Shown: positions 18,601 through 26,810, counted from the first letter of the stretch. The stretch: 64,000 nucleotides of DNA from UBA1351 sp964627665 (GCA_964627665.1 CAZVKG010000006.1:17110-81109), one strand, 5' to 3'. Notes: generated from the sequence alone by a model not told the origin. A program made the numbers and translations.

Positions 18601-18872
18601 CCACGGTTGTTTTCTTCAAGCATAGGGCTATTAAAAGTAATCACTTGACGATATGCTTCTTCTAAAGCTTCTGCAGGTAAGTCTCTATTAATTTTAAACA
18701 AGGCATCTTTCACACGGTTTTCTAGAATGACTTCACGGTAATCTTTTCTTTCTTCATAGTCACCGCCATGTGAGATATCTGGTCCAAAGGCATACTCATA
18801 GCCTAAACCTTGTAAAATCTCTATGGCAGCTTCTTCGAGTAAGTCTTCGGTAAAGTTTTCAGTTAAACTCAT
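15621..18872 (-). CDS. hsdR: Type I restriction endonuclease subunit R
   Basis: The motor and nuclease subunit of a type I restriction system. The nuclease core lies near residues 143-163 (RPDLIIF, then LVLIELKSA: D...ExK). The helicase motor has Walker A in HTQGSGKSFSM near 310, DEAH in IIADEAHRS near 437, and the late motif QAIARVNRVF. It cuts unmodified DNA distant from the recognition site after ATP-driven translocation. At 1083 residues it is full length and uninterrupted. It is separated from hsdS by the small basic protein gene. Confidence 0.95.
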   Translation of the reverse strand: MSLTENFTEDLLEEAAIEILQGLGYEYAFGPDISHGGDYEERKDYREVILENRVKDALFKINRDLPAEALEEAYRQVITFNSPMLEENNRGFHKLLVEGIEVSFKEKGHIRTKRAYLADFNNVKNNEFLVVNQFSIVENEERRPDLIIFVNGIPLVLIELKSASDENVGIESAYNQIQTYKKDIPSLFNYNAFCILSDGINAKAGTITSNEERFMNWRTIDGVTIEPLINPQYEVLFAGMLAKDRVLDIIENFILFQESKEDDKDINGKKLGDKKSIIKILSAYHQYFAVKKAVEKTKEAISEEGDRKIGVIWHTQGSGKSFSMVFYTAGLVRELNNPTILVITDRNDLDDQLFSTFAKSQDMLRQTPKQADVRKLTDNQKAMQAGSNSVEVNGLYDLLNDRESGGIIFTTIQKFKPENGEMSVLTNRKNVIIIADEAHRSQYGLEAKTDLKTGEVKYGYAKYLRDALPNASFIGFTGTPIDLEDKSTTAVFGHCIDTYDMTRAVEDEATVRIYYENRIIKLETDNDELIKIDDEFEEITEGQEELEKDKNKAVWSRFEAVVGSPNRVRKLAEDIINHYEEKSKTIDGKAMVVCMSRRICADLYDEIIKIRPDWHSDDVNQGKIKVVMTGSAADNERLQQHVGGKQRRDTLAKRMKDNSDELKIVLVRDMWLTGFDVPSMHTMYIDKPMKGHNLMQAIARVNRVFKEKSGGVVVDYIGILESLKNALNQYTSNDRDNTGIDTNVAVAIMLEKLEILKDMMHCFDYSKYMGTSQVERIRAIVGGMDFVLGKPEQDQNEFKKIAVELAKAHSLCAASDIGKSKALEVSYFKAVKASLAKLKEKEQVTLSKREIEARLHQMLERSIISEEVIDVFEAMGIKRPEISILSEEFLNEVRDMKQKNLALEMLKKLLEGNIKAMEKRNLVKSEKFSEKLKKALNKYRNQAITNAEVIEELIKMAHEIKKMKEDEASLGLSEDEIAFYDALTADEIVKEFMEDETLKLIAHELTVAIRKNITIDWSIRKSAQATMRKIIKRLLKKYDYPPDHAIKAMQVVMRQAEKMCGYVYEEEVWYGHVAEDEGEFKTD

Positions 18873-18895
18873 GATTTACCTCCTTTCAAATTTGA

Positions 18896-19099
18896 TTATT
18901 TGATAAGTTTCTTTAGCAATTTGATAATATCAAAGGATGTTCGATTATACACTTTGTTGTAAGCTGCTTTCCTCGGATTTCTTAAGAAACCGTATCCATG
19001 TGGCATCTTTAGTCCTGCTCTATGAACTAACTGTCTTTTGATACTTGTTCTTGCAGATATTCGTTTCCTTAAACTTGGTATTCTGATCCCAAATTTCAT
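18896..19099 (-). CDS. 67-residue basic protein, copy 2 (between hsdS and hsdR)
   Basis: Starts MKFGIRIPSLRKRIS and matches the copy beside qatD at 56 of 67 positions, with identical length. Its ATG overlaps the hsdS stop by four bases, so it is translationally coupled within the restriction operon. It is rich in Arg/Lys with no enzyme motif. I believe similar small ORFs are seen beside restriction genes in other Firmicutes, but no function is known to me. Confidence 0.75.
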   Translation of the reverse strand: MKFGIRIPSLRKRISARTSIKRQLVHRAGLKMPHGYGFLRNPRKAAYNKVYNRTSFDIIKLLKKLIK

Positions 19100-20322
19100 G
19101 ATGCTTCACCTTCTAAATCTAAAGGTACTCTGATTTCTCCTGACATTAGTTTTGGGAGGAGAAAGTTTCTTAATAAAGATAGTTTCTCATTCTCTTTTTC
19201 AGCTACATTTACTTTTCGTAGAATATTGATTATCATATCTTGAAATTTCATCTGTATTTTATTATCTGGTTTAATAATGCTGACTTTTCTCAATTCAGAT
19301 TGTCTAATCCCAGTAACAGTTGTTCCAGTAGCTCTATTCAACAAATTTTCCATGACTTGCGGAGTTTTTAAATACATATATAAAACTTCTGGAATTATTT
19401 GTTTTTTGTCAGCCCTTATTGCAAATAATCTTTGACTCAAACAGTATTTATCGTTAGTAGCAAGGAAATATAATTCTCCTAATGGTGCTTCAGATGTTAG
19501 CAGAATATCTCCATATTTTAGTTCATCTTTCATCCATATGGAATAGAGTTCTTCATCTACCCGATTCGCTTTTTCTAGGTTTACTAATCTACCATTTTTA
19601 ATGCTCTTGGCAGATAATGCAATTATACCTTTTTCACTCCAATCACTACCTAATTTTTTAGGCGTCTTCCCTCTGTAATCTATTATCAATTCCACTAAAT
19701 CATCTATACTCTTTACTTCCCACCCCTTAGGAATCATCCCAAGTTCACTTTCAACCATTTCTCCACCACTAGACTGATAAGGTTCTCCATCTTCATTTGG
19801 GAATTCAAAATCTACAAACCATTGTTTGAATATTTCCCCAGCCATGATTTCAAGGGTTTTGTTGATTTGGTTGTTGAGTTCGATTTTCTCGTCTAGGGTT
19901 GAGAGGATGTTTGTAATCACTTTTTGCTCATTAAGTGGTGGTATATTAAACTCAATTTGCTTTAATGTTTCTGTCCTTAAACTAGGTATTGTCGTTCCTT
20001 CATTATAAAAAAGAAAATCAATTAATGACATTTTATAGAACATAAACTTTGGCAAAACAAGATTTTCATTAACTTCTGTATAAAACAGTGTATCAACTGT
20101 CCAAAATGGATGGTCTACATATTTCACCTTACTAATGCTACCTTTTCTACCAATAAGTATTGAAGGCTTATCGTATAGAAATTGAGTTGAGTATCCCATC
20201 AATCCACCTGTCCCATATATTGGATACAAACCATTAGTATCATCTTGAACTTTTTTTTGATTCTTTCCATACTTTATAGTAAGTAAGTCTGCTAACAAAT
20301 AACTTTTCACACTAAAACTCAT
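19096..20322 (-). CDS. hsdS: Type I restriction specificity subunit S
   Basis: Two target-recognition domains are each followed by a helical spacer: the first spacer reads NIPPLNEQKVITNILSTLDE, and the second half begins near GWEVKSIDDLVELI. Each domain reads one half of a bipartite DNA target; the target cannot be deduced. The start MSFSV is used because upstream frame positions lie inside hsdM; ATG here overlaps hsdM by 11 bases. Complete and undisrupted. Confidence 0.9.
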   Translation of the reverse strand: MSFSVKSYLLADLLTIKYGKNQKKVQDDTNGLYPIYGTGGLMGYSTQFLYDKPSILIGRKGSISKVKYVDHPFWTVDTLFYTEVNENLVLPKFMFYKMSLIDFLFYNEGTTIPSLRTETLKQIEFNIPPLNEQKVITNILSTLDEKIELNNQINKTLEIMAGEIFKQWFVDFEFPNEDGEPYQSSGGEMVESELGMIPKGWEVKSIDDLVELIIDYRGKTPKKLGSDWSEKGIIALSAKSIKNGRLVNLEKANRVDEELYSIWMKDELKYGDILLTSEAPLGELYFLATNDKYCLSQRLFAIRADKKQIIPEVLYMYLKTPQVMENLLNRATGTTVTGIRQSELRKVSIIKPDNKIQMKFQDMIINILRKVNVAEKENEKLSLLRNFLLPKLMSGEIRVPLDLEGEAS

Positions 20323-21832
20323 ACCCAATACCCCCAAGATTCTTTCTAATCTCATCTTCAAGGTGATGTGATTTAGCAAATAGCTCAGCCAGTTCTGCAG
20401 TCATGTTATCCATCTTTTCTTCAAATGGAATACCATCATCTTCTACATCTTCTATACCAACATAACGACCAGGGGTAAGTACATATTCATGCTCTCTAAT
20501 TTCTTCAATCTTTGCTGACTTACAGAAACCTTTTACATCTTCGTACTCACCATTTAGATTTCTCCATGCATGATAGATTTCAGCTATTTGGTCTACATCG
20601 TCATCTATTAATTCTTTATGTCGACGGTCAATCATTTCGCCTAAATGTCTTGCATCAATGAATAAGACTTCATGTTTTCTATTTCTGTATTTTGGGTTGT
20701 TTTCTTTGTTGCGATTTAGAATCCATAAAGATACTGGAATACCTGTTGAATAGAACAGTTTATCTGGTAATGCTACAATGGCATCCACCATATCACCTTC
20801 CAGTAAATTCTTTCTGATCTCACCTTCATTGGATGTATTTGAACTTAACGAACCATTGGCAAGGACTATACCCGCACTACCATTTGGTGCCAAATGATAA
20901 ACCATATGTTGTAGCCAAGCGTAGTTTGCATTACCTGCTGGTGGAATACCAAATTTCCACCTTACATCGTCTGTTAGTTGATTGCCTCCCCAGTCACTGA
21001 TGTTAAACGGTGGGTTTGCTAAGATGTAATCTGCTTTTAGCGATTTATGCATATCATTATGGAATGTATCATCATGATGTGCGCCAAGGTTTGCATCTAG
21101 CCCTCTGATTGCAAGGTTCATTTTACAAAGTTTCCATGTTGTTGAATTCATTTCTTGACCATAGATCGAAAGATTTTCTACTTTTCCTTGGTGGTCTTCA
21201 ACAAACTTCTCACTTTGAACAAACATACCACCAGAACCACAGCAAGGGTCATAGACTCTGCCCTTGTATGGCTCAATCATATCAACTAAGGTTTTTACAA
21301 TACTGGTTGGCGTATAAAATTCTCCGCCGCCTTTGCCTTCAACACTGGCAAATTGACCTAAGAAATATTCATACACTCTACCTAGTAAATCTTTTTCACC
21401 ACTAGCATGAAGTTTAATTGTTGATATTAAGTCGATTAGTTCACCTAATCTTCTTTTGTCTATTTCTGGTCTTGCATAACGCTTATCTAAAACACCTTTA
21501 AGGGTTATATTTTCTTTTTCAATTAAAATCATGGCATCATCAATATATTGGCCAATCTTAGTGTCTTTTGCATTATCCATGATGAATGACCATCTGGCTT
21601 CTTTTGGTACCCAGAAGATGTTTTCTGATTCGTACTCATCACGGTCTTCTTCAAAACCTTCCCCTTCTTCTAATAGAGCGTTGTACTTTGTTTCAAACTT
21701 ATCCGAAATATACTTCAAAAATATTAGTCCTAATACCACATGCTTGTACTCACTGGCATCCATACTCCCTCTTAGTTTGTCTGCTGCTTTCCATAGCGTT
21801 TCTTCAAATCCTATGTTTCCTGTAGTTGCCAT
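20312..21832 (-). CDS. hsdM: Type I restriction adenine methyltransferase subunit M
   Basis: An N6-adenine methylase: AdoMet-binding motif DPCCGSGGMF near residue 195 and catalytic NPPFN near 275. The N-terminal helical HsdM domain is present (LRGSMDASEYKHVVLGLIFL). At 506 residues it is normal length. It is the first enzyme of the restriction operon, ahead of hsdS, with GGGAGG before the ATG. Confidence 0.95.
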   Translation of the reverse strand: MATTGNIGFEETLWKAADKLRGSMDASEYKHVVLGLIFLKYISDKFETKYNALLEEGEGFEEDRDEYESENIFWVPKEARWSFIMDNAKDTKIGQYIDDAMILIEKENITLKGVLDKRYARPEIDKRRLGELIDLISTIKLHASGEKDLLGRVYEYFLGQFASVEGKGGGEFYTPTSIVKTLVDMIEPYKGRVYDPCCGSGGMFVQSEKFVEDHQGKVENLSIYGQEMNSTTWKLCKMNLAIRGLDANLGAHHDDTFHNDMHKSLKADYILANPPFNISDWGGNQLTDDVRWKFGIPPAGNANYAWLQHMVYHLAPNGSAGIVLANGSLSSNTSNEGEIRKNLLEGDMVDAIVALPDKLFYSTGIPVSLWILNRNKENNPKYRNRKHEVLFIDARHLGEMIDRRHKELIDDDVDQIAEIYHAWRNLNGEYEDVKGFCKSAKIEEIREHEYVLTPGRYVGIEDVEDDGIPFEEKMDNMTAELAELFAKSHHLEDEIRKNLGGIGYEF

Positions 21833-21854
21833 TATAATTGCCTCCCTTAATATT

Positions 21855-22505
21855 CTATTTACTTTTACGTCTGCTCTTACTTACTGATATAATCGCCATT
21901 AATTCTTCAAAAAACATTAGTGGCTTTCTAAATTTTCTTTTTAATCCCGAAAACATACCTGGTGAAATTAGTTTTTCAAGCGACTCAGATAATTGATTCT
22001 CTAGATTCCTTGCATCTTCAGAAATAATTCTTAATCGTTGAATTTTATTTGCATCAAATGAAACTACTACTTCAAACTCAAATAAGCCTTTACTTTTATC
22101 ATACATCAGGCTCAAATAGTCACTCACTAATTGAGCTGAGAACTCTACACTTTTTGCGCTAATATATTTTCTTACAAACTTTCGGTTTTCTCTCAAACTT
22201 TCATTTGTTTTAAGTAGCAAATGATTCACTTTTTCAATATCTTCTTTATAAACAGAAATCTCTTCTTTTGAAAATGATAAGATTATCTCTAGGTTCTCTA
22301 CTGATTTTTGCATTTCAACAACCTTATCAAATTCTCTCTTGAGAATCTCATATTGAAGATTAAACTTTGATTGCTTTTTGATGGCTCCATTATTAATAAT
22401 CGCTGTGAATATTGCACCCAAAATAACACTTAGTAATATAAGCAAACAATCTTTGGCGAATGGGTATGAAACGAATAACGCCTCAATTTCTCGTATTATA
22501 TCCAC
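21855..22505 (-). CDS. Membrane-anchored coiled-coil protein, unknown function
   Basis: One N-terminal transmembrane helix (CLLILLSVILGAIFTAIIN, about 20-38) is followed by a long charged helical region likely to form a coiled coil, with a basic C-terminus (KSRRKSK). It starts with GTG after GGGGGG. It lies between the XRE regulator and hsdM and is in the same transcription unit. I do not recognise the family; it may be part of the restriction module or an extra defence component. Confidence 0.65.
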   Translation of the reverse strand: MDIIREIEALFVSYPFAKDCLLILLSVILGAIFTAIINNGAIKKQSKFNLQYEILKREFDKVVEMQKSVENLEIILSFSKEEISVYKEDIEKVNHLLLKTNESLRENRKFVRKYISAKSVEFSAQLVSDYLSLMYDKSKGLFEFEVVVSFDANKIQRLRIISEDARNLENQLSESLEKLISPGMFSGLKRKFRKPLMFFEELMAIISVSKSRRKSK

Positions 22506-22522
22506 TAAATTCCCCCCTTTTT

Positions 22523-23116
22523 TTAGAAATTATGGTCATCAAAGACTTCAAAAATTTCTGTTTCATATTCTTCCTGTGCTTCATCACTATTTATACGTCC
22601 AGGTAAAACCTCTAGATAGTGTGATAATGCTTCTATTGTTTTATGAAGAACGGACTCATGTCCGGCTTTCTCCATCAATTCAACCATTAACTTGAAGGTA
22701 TCCATATAAGGGTTATTCTCCACAATATCCATCGCTTCTTTAAATCTTGATACCAACTTTGCTTTCTCAATATCCCTCTCAATGATGTTTATTTCCTCTT
22801 TATCATATATCGGGTAATCGACAACATCATTTAATTCACCTGACTTGTACCGTTTTTCATGTTTCGTAATGACAGGTTTTAAATCCTTTTTTAGTTTCTC
22901 TTTTTGCATTTCAAGCTTTTCAATTTCCGTTAGATCTTTTGAGAAAAACTCATTTTGAATGCCAAAAATTTCTTCTAATACCGGGAGATACTTTTTAGGA
23001 ATGCTTTGCCTTTTTTTTACCCACATGTTTATGTTTTGTTTTTTTATTCCTAGTTTTTCAGCAAGTTCTACATGCTGCATATTATATAGACCAAGAATGA
23101 ATTCTAATCCTATCAA
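22523..23116 (-). CDS. XRE-type regulator heading the defence operon
   Basis: The N-terminus has a helix-turn-helix (HVELAEKLGIKKQNINMWVK) and the rest is helical and charged. The TTG start (MIGLEF) is preferred: GGGAGGTG lies seven bases upstream, and the first ATG at 23131 would place this ribosome site inside the gene. Two identical-arm palindromes surround its promoter, which fits autorepression. As the first gene of a same-strand run reaching 5.1 kb, it may set expression of the whole island. Confidence 0.75.
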   Translation of the reverse strand: MIGLEFILGLYNMQHVELAEKLGIKKQNINMWVKKRQSIPKKYLPVLEEIFGIQNEFFSKDLTEIEKLEMQKEKLKKDLKPVITKHEKRYKSGELNDVVDYPIYDKEEINIIERDIEKAKLVSRFKEAMDIVENNPYMDTFKLMVELMEKAGHESVLHKTIEALSHYLEVLPGRINSDEAQEEYETEIFEVFDDHNF

Positions 23117-23139
23117 GTATTCACCTCCCATTACAGGTT

Positions 23140-23190
23140 TATTGACTAGGTCAATATTAATTATAAGTCTATTTATTGACTAAGTCAATA
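23140..23190 (-). promoter_or_regulatory. Promoter with two 17-bp operators for the defence operon
   Basis: Minus-strand -35 TTGACT (23183-23188) and -10 TATAAT (23160-23165) are 17 bp apart. TATTGACTAAGTCAATA (23174-23190) covers the -35, and TATTGACTAGGTCAATA (23140-23156) lies just past the -10; their centres are 34 bp apart. This is the expected layout for repression by the adjacent XRE protein. Confidence 0.8.
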
Positions 23191-23268
23191 AGAATATCCT
23201 ATTTCTTGTGCCGAATCATTAAAAGCTATACTTTTTTATCAATAACCCATTATATTAGAGTGAAAAGT

Positions 23269-23745
23269 TCAAGGTATGCCATCGTGACAGGGGGACCGTG
23301 ACACACGTTCTTCTAGTAGCTCATCAAAGTCTATTGCTGGTAAATCAAGACCGACTAATGCCTGATCTAGATCTTTAACATTCAAATTATTAGCCTCTGC
23401 ATTCGAAGCATCACTCTCATTAGAATCTTCATCCTTTTGATTTATATCTGACTGTGCTTCTACTTGCTCTTCTTGGAAATTACGTAGATAAAATAAATTC
23501 GAGCGTTGACCCCCTTGTACGTGAAAGCGACTTTCACGTACAAGAAAACCTGCTTCTTCAAGATCATTCAGTGCTCTTTGTACCGTTCTAGTACTTATAT
23601 TGCACTCTTTAGCGATTGTTTTAACCCCAGGAAAGCAAGTTCCCTCGCTATCAGCACGATTGATTAGATAAAAAGCAACTAGTGTCGCTCTTTGAGTTAA
23701 TTCCAATGAATAAACTTTTTTTATTAAAAGACTTTTACTATTCAT
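23269..23745 (-). CDS. Helix-turn-helix (HTH_36-like) protein
   Basis: A winged-helix DNA-binding domain in residues about 15-75 reads GVKTIAKECNISTRTVQRAL with the following wing; the C-terminal half is acidic and low complexity. It overlaps the start of the CpaE-like gene by eight bases and is the last gene of the transfer operon. Proteins of this type are common in Firmicutes plasmids and ICEs as replication or regulatory factors. I see no replicon features around it. Confidence 0.7.
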   Translation of the reverse strand: MNSKSLLIKKVYSLELTQRATLVAFYLINRADSEGTCFPGVKTIAKECNISTRTVQRALNDLEEAGFLVRESRFHVQGGQRSNLFYLRNFQEEQVEAQSDINQKDEDSNESDASNAEANNLNVKDLDQALVGLDLPAIDFDELLEERVSRSPCHDGIP

Positions 23746-24769
23746 ACTTGACCTCCGAATTTTTAATAAATGGCTTGATTACCGATAACCACATAGACGC
23801 ATTTATATCCTCGTCGAAATAATTTGGTGTGTAATTTGAAAAATAAATATCCTTATGGAGTTTTAGATACTTGTACTGGTCTGGCTCCGCAACAAAAGAA
23901 AATACTGTATTAAGTGATGTCTTATCTAAAAGGCTTTTATGTTTTTCAATGTCATTCATTTCATAAGGTTTGCCTGTTACACAAAGAATTGCAGCATCAC
24001 AGTTTTTTCTAATAGCGCTCATAATTCTATTATCAATCACTCCCATGTCATAGATAATGAAATCAAATTCATCATGACACTCAGAGTGAAGCGACAGGTA
24101 TTTCACACCATTGTATAGGATGACATCACCCTTTGATGTCATGCCCTGATAAAATGCCGGTAATATACTTAAATGATCATGTTCGTTTGCTTCTACATAA
24201 CAAACCTTTGCACCGATACTTGATAAGTAATTGGCAAGATTAATTGCCATAGTGGTTGTACCCACTCTGTGTTGCACCCCCGTGACAGCTATTTTTATCT
24301 CTTTCTTCGAGAATTCATATGAATCCACGGATGTATTAAAAGCAATTTCATCAGGAGTAAACCTTAGCATAATGTCTCTTTTACTTATCCCTAAATCGCT
24401 TATAGATTTAAGAAGCTCTTCTTTTATGGCTTCTATTTCATTTGCTGTGACAATATTAAAAACTCCATTTTCAATAAGCTTCATGACCAGATCATGATGC
24501 ACTTTCATGTCTTCAATATAAAATATCAGTCTTGAAGTAAACATATTTTTAAAAGCATTCACAGCGTCCAGAATGTCACTATTTGAATCTTTAATGGCAT
24601 TAAGATCAATAACCATATACTGAAAATGATTAAGGCTTCTAAGATCGCCAAGGACAAACTGTCTAAGTGAAAAAGTACCGGACAACTGCTTAATGATGAT
24701 ACCGTGCTCATCATTAAGAAAATCCAGCAAGTTGATATGGTCATTACTTGATAGGTACAAAAGCATCAT
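23738..24769 (-). CDS. CpaE/ParA-like protein with altered Walker A
   Basis: A receiver-like N-terminal part (about 1-130) is followed by a ParA/MinD-type domain. The Walker A position reads VQHRVGTTTMAINLA, so the usual GKT lysine is replaced by threonine. In Tad pilus systems CpaE-like ATPases place the secretion machine in the cell. This copy is coupled to the 55-residue membrane protein and virB4. It may bind nucleotide weakly or act as a scaffold; a plasmid-partition role is unlikely because no ParB or centromere-like repeats are present. Confidence 0.65.
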   Translation of the reverse strand: MMLLYLSSNDHINLLDFLNDEHGIIIKQLSGTFSLRQFVLGDLRSLNHFQYMVIDLNAIKDSNSDILDAVNAFKNMFTSRLIFYIEDMKVHHDLVMKLIENGVFNIVTANEIEAIKEELLKSISDLGISKRDIMLRFTPDEIAFNTSVDSYEFSKKEIKIAVTGVQHRVGTTTMAINLANYLSSIGAKVCYVEANEHDHLSILPAFYQGMTSKGDVILYNGVKYLSLHSECHDEFDFIIYDMGVIDNRIMSAIRKNCDAAILCVTGKPYEMNDIEKHKSLLDKTSLNTVFSFVAEPDQYKYLKLHKDIYFSNYTPNYFDEDINASMWLSVIKPFIKNSEVKYE

Positions 24770-24911
24770 TTACACCCCCCTCCTGCTCTATCTGAAAATC
24801 TTTTGGCAGTACAATATCTACATCCTCTGGTTCGTACATGAATAGCATGATAATGCCAATAACAACAATGACAATGTAAATTATAAGTTCTATAACAAGT
24901 TTCTTCTTCAA
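24744..24911 (-). CDS. 55-residue single-pass membrane protein of the transfer operon
   Basis: Not previously listed as a long frame. It begins with TTG shortly after the virB4 stop, within reach of GGAGG, and reads MKKKLVIELI, then a hydrophobic helix (IYIVIVVIGIIMLFM), then an acidic tail ending in FVPIK. It overlaps the start of the CpaE-like gene by 26 bases, suggesting coupled translation. It is likely a small membrane part of the secretion channel. Function unknown. Confidence 0.6.
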   Translation of the reverse strand: MKKKLVIELIIYIVIVVIGIIMLFMYEPEDVDIVLPKDFQIEQEGGVNDAFVPIK

Positions 24912-24920
24912 AATATTCGC

Positions 24921-26744
24921 CTACCTTCCTCCGGAATTTCCCATGAAATTGAATTTATAATCAGGAATCTGAAAATTAACATGAAGTCTTTTTGACCCAA
25001 TCATAACGAGTGCATTTCCTCTTTTCTTTTGAGCTAAAAGCTGTTCTTCAGCATCTGTAAGATTAAAAAGCTGTTTTGTTTCAATTAAGTTCATACCATC
25101 ACAGCCCATCAATATCTTATACGCTGGAATATCTAATAAAGCTTGTCCATACATTTTGACTTTGGGATCAAGAAAATCAACGACTGAATGAGAGATGATG
25201 GCTATTCCTGCTTCATACTTTCTTGCTCTTTTTTCAACATTTCTTAAGAATACCAATGACTGAGGCACATTGGGGTCAATCATGAGATAACTTTCATCAC
25301 AGATTAAGAGCACTGGTTCAGTTCGATCCAAGCTCATCTGTTGCCAGCACCATGTAAGGATATTGAAGTACTGAGTCCTTTTAATATTGTCACTGGTATT
25401 TTGAAGATCGTGGGTATCTAAACAAATACATCTAGTATTGGTATCGATCGAACTTTTTCCATTCCATAAAAAAGCGTCACTACCAAGAGCAATATCTTGA
25501 AGCAGTAACGCCAGTTCTTCATATTCATTTTGTTCATTTGCTGATATCGATTTATCTTTTATCTTATCTTTTAAAAGCTCATACAAATCTAGAAACACAG
25601 GAAAGTCATCATTAGTTAATTTGTTGATATCTGTATCCCAATGGATGCCAAAGTTATTATACAGCTCAATCAGCGTATTTTTAAGAATAGCTTTTTGCTT
25701 ATCTGATATTGACGGTAAATAAAGACTAAAGAAGATTTCAAGGTTCTTCATGTATATGGCCATATCGCCCATGCCATTGCCTTCATCCTTATAATATTTA
25801 TCATCTTCATCCACTGGTGTAGGTCTGATTTGAAGTGGATTAATCTTACCATTGGTGCCTCCACCGGCATTTATCCAATCGCCATCAAGCGCTATACATA
25901 GCTCTCTCATTTCTCTTTCCGGATCAATGAAGATGATTTTTGTGCCTTTCATATACTCTGAAAGGGCAATATGCTTAACGACGGTGCTCTTTCCAACCCC
26001 AGCTACACCCATAATGGTAAAGTTTGTGTTGGTTCTGTCATTGCCCCTTTTCCATGGATCAAGTACAACTAGCCCACCTGTGTTATCTCTTCCAAAATAG
26101 TAACCCGTACCGTCATTATAACCAGAAGATGAAAAAGGAAAACCCCCGACAAAACTGCTCATTGGAATGACTCTTTTAAGGACTTCTCCAATGGATTCAT
26201 CAAGGGTATAATATGGGGCAATACTTTTAAAAGCTTGTTCTTGTAGATTAGCCATGATTCTTAATTTTGCCTTACTTGTAGCGATGATGCTTTCTGTCTT
26301 TCTACAAATCTTTTGGAAGGTGTTTTCTTCCCTTGCGATTGCCATGATGGATATAATCATGGTTCCAACGGTTTCACCTTCTCTGTCAATTTGTAGCATA
26401 ATCTTCTCCCCATCCATTGCTGCTTGCTCTGCCCTTTGTCTAATCAATGGGTCTTTGGCTGAATCTGCTGCACCTCTGTTTTGAATGACACTCTTTGATA
26501 ATCCTGAGATAAATTCTCCATTATCAATCGGAATAAATGTAATGCCTACAACTGTTCCAGGTATATTTGTAATTTTTGCTAGCCATCCATAATCGACCTT
26601 TTGTGGGTACTTGACGATTCCATAAATTCTCCCTGTGTTTTCACCTACAATCAGGCTGTTTCTTTTAAGTTCTAAGCCTATTGGAGTGATGATGTTTAGT
26701 AGGGAGTTGTTAGTTTTTTGTTGTTGACTTATACTTTTTTTCAA
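24921..26744 (-). CDS. virB4: VirB4-family T4SS ATPase
   Basis: The main ATPase of conjugative type IV secretion, acting at the inner face of the membrane to assemble the channel and drive transfer. Walker A GVAGVGKST is at residues about 246-254, Walker B LLICDESYLM near 480, and the N-terminal 200 residues are the VirB4 N-domain. At 607 residues it is slightly short but complete. It starts with TTG after AAAGGAGG. Directly upstream stands a terminator closing an inserted two-gene module, so virB4 probably depends on read-through or an unseen promoter. Confidence 0.85.
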   Translation of the reverse strand: MKKSISQQQKTNNSLLNIITPIGLELKRNSLIVGENTGRIYGIVKYPQKVDYGWLAKITNIPGTVVGITFIPIDNGEFISGLSKSVIQNRGAADSAKDPLIRQRAEQAAMDGEKIMLQIDREGETVGTMIISIMAIAREENTFQKICRKTESIIATSKAKLRIMANLQEQAFKSIAPYYTLDESIGEVLKRVIPMSSFVGGFPFSSSGYNDGTGYYFGRDNTGGLVVLDPWKRGNDRTNTNFTIMGVAGVGKSTVVKHIALSEYMKGTKIIFIDPEREMRELCIALDGDWINAGGGTNGKINPLQIRPTPVDEDDKYYKDEGNGMGDMAIYMKNLEIFFSLYLPSISDKQKAILKNTLIELYNNFGIHWDTDINKLTNDDFPVFLDLYELLKDKIKDKSISANEQNEYEELALLLQDIALGSDAFLWNGKSSIDTNTRCICLDTHDLQNTSDNIKRTQYFNILTWCWQQMSLDRTEPVLLICDESYLMIDPNVPQSLVFLRNVEKRARKYEAGIAIISHSVVDFLDPKVKMYGQALLDIPAYKILMGCDGMNLIETKQLFNLTDAEEQLLAQKKRGNALVMIGSKRLHVNFQIPDYKFNFMGNSGGR

Positions 26745-26765
26745 TGCGTTTCCTCCTTTTAGAGT

Positions 26766-26796
26766 AAAAAAATAACCACAGCATATACTGCAGTTA
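26766..26796 (-). terminator. Terminator closing the inserted two-gene module
   Basis: On the minus strand TAACTGCAG pairs with CTGTGGTTA (two G-T pairs) and runs into TTTTTTT. It lies between the helical-protein gene and virB4, inside what should be one transfer operon. Confidence 0.7.
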
Positions 26797-26810
26797 CTAA
26801 AACATGATTT

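Noticed and set aside
20323..20379. Longer hsdS start inside hsdM
   Set aside because: The extra residues are hsdM sequence in another frame; MSFSV matches the usual HsdS start and overlaps hsdM by 11 bases.
23738..24769. Plasmid partition ParA
   Set aside because: No ParB-like gene or iterated centromere site is nearby, the Walker lysine is missing, and the gene is coupled to the secretion operon.
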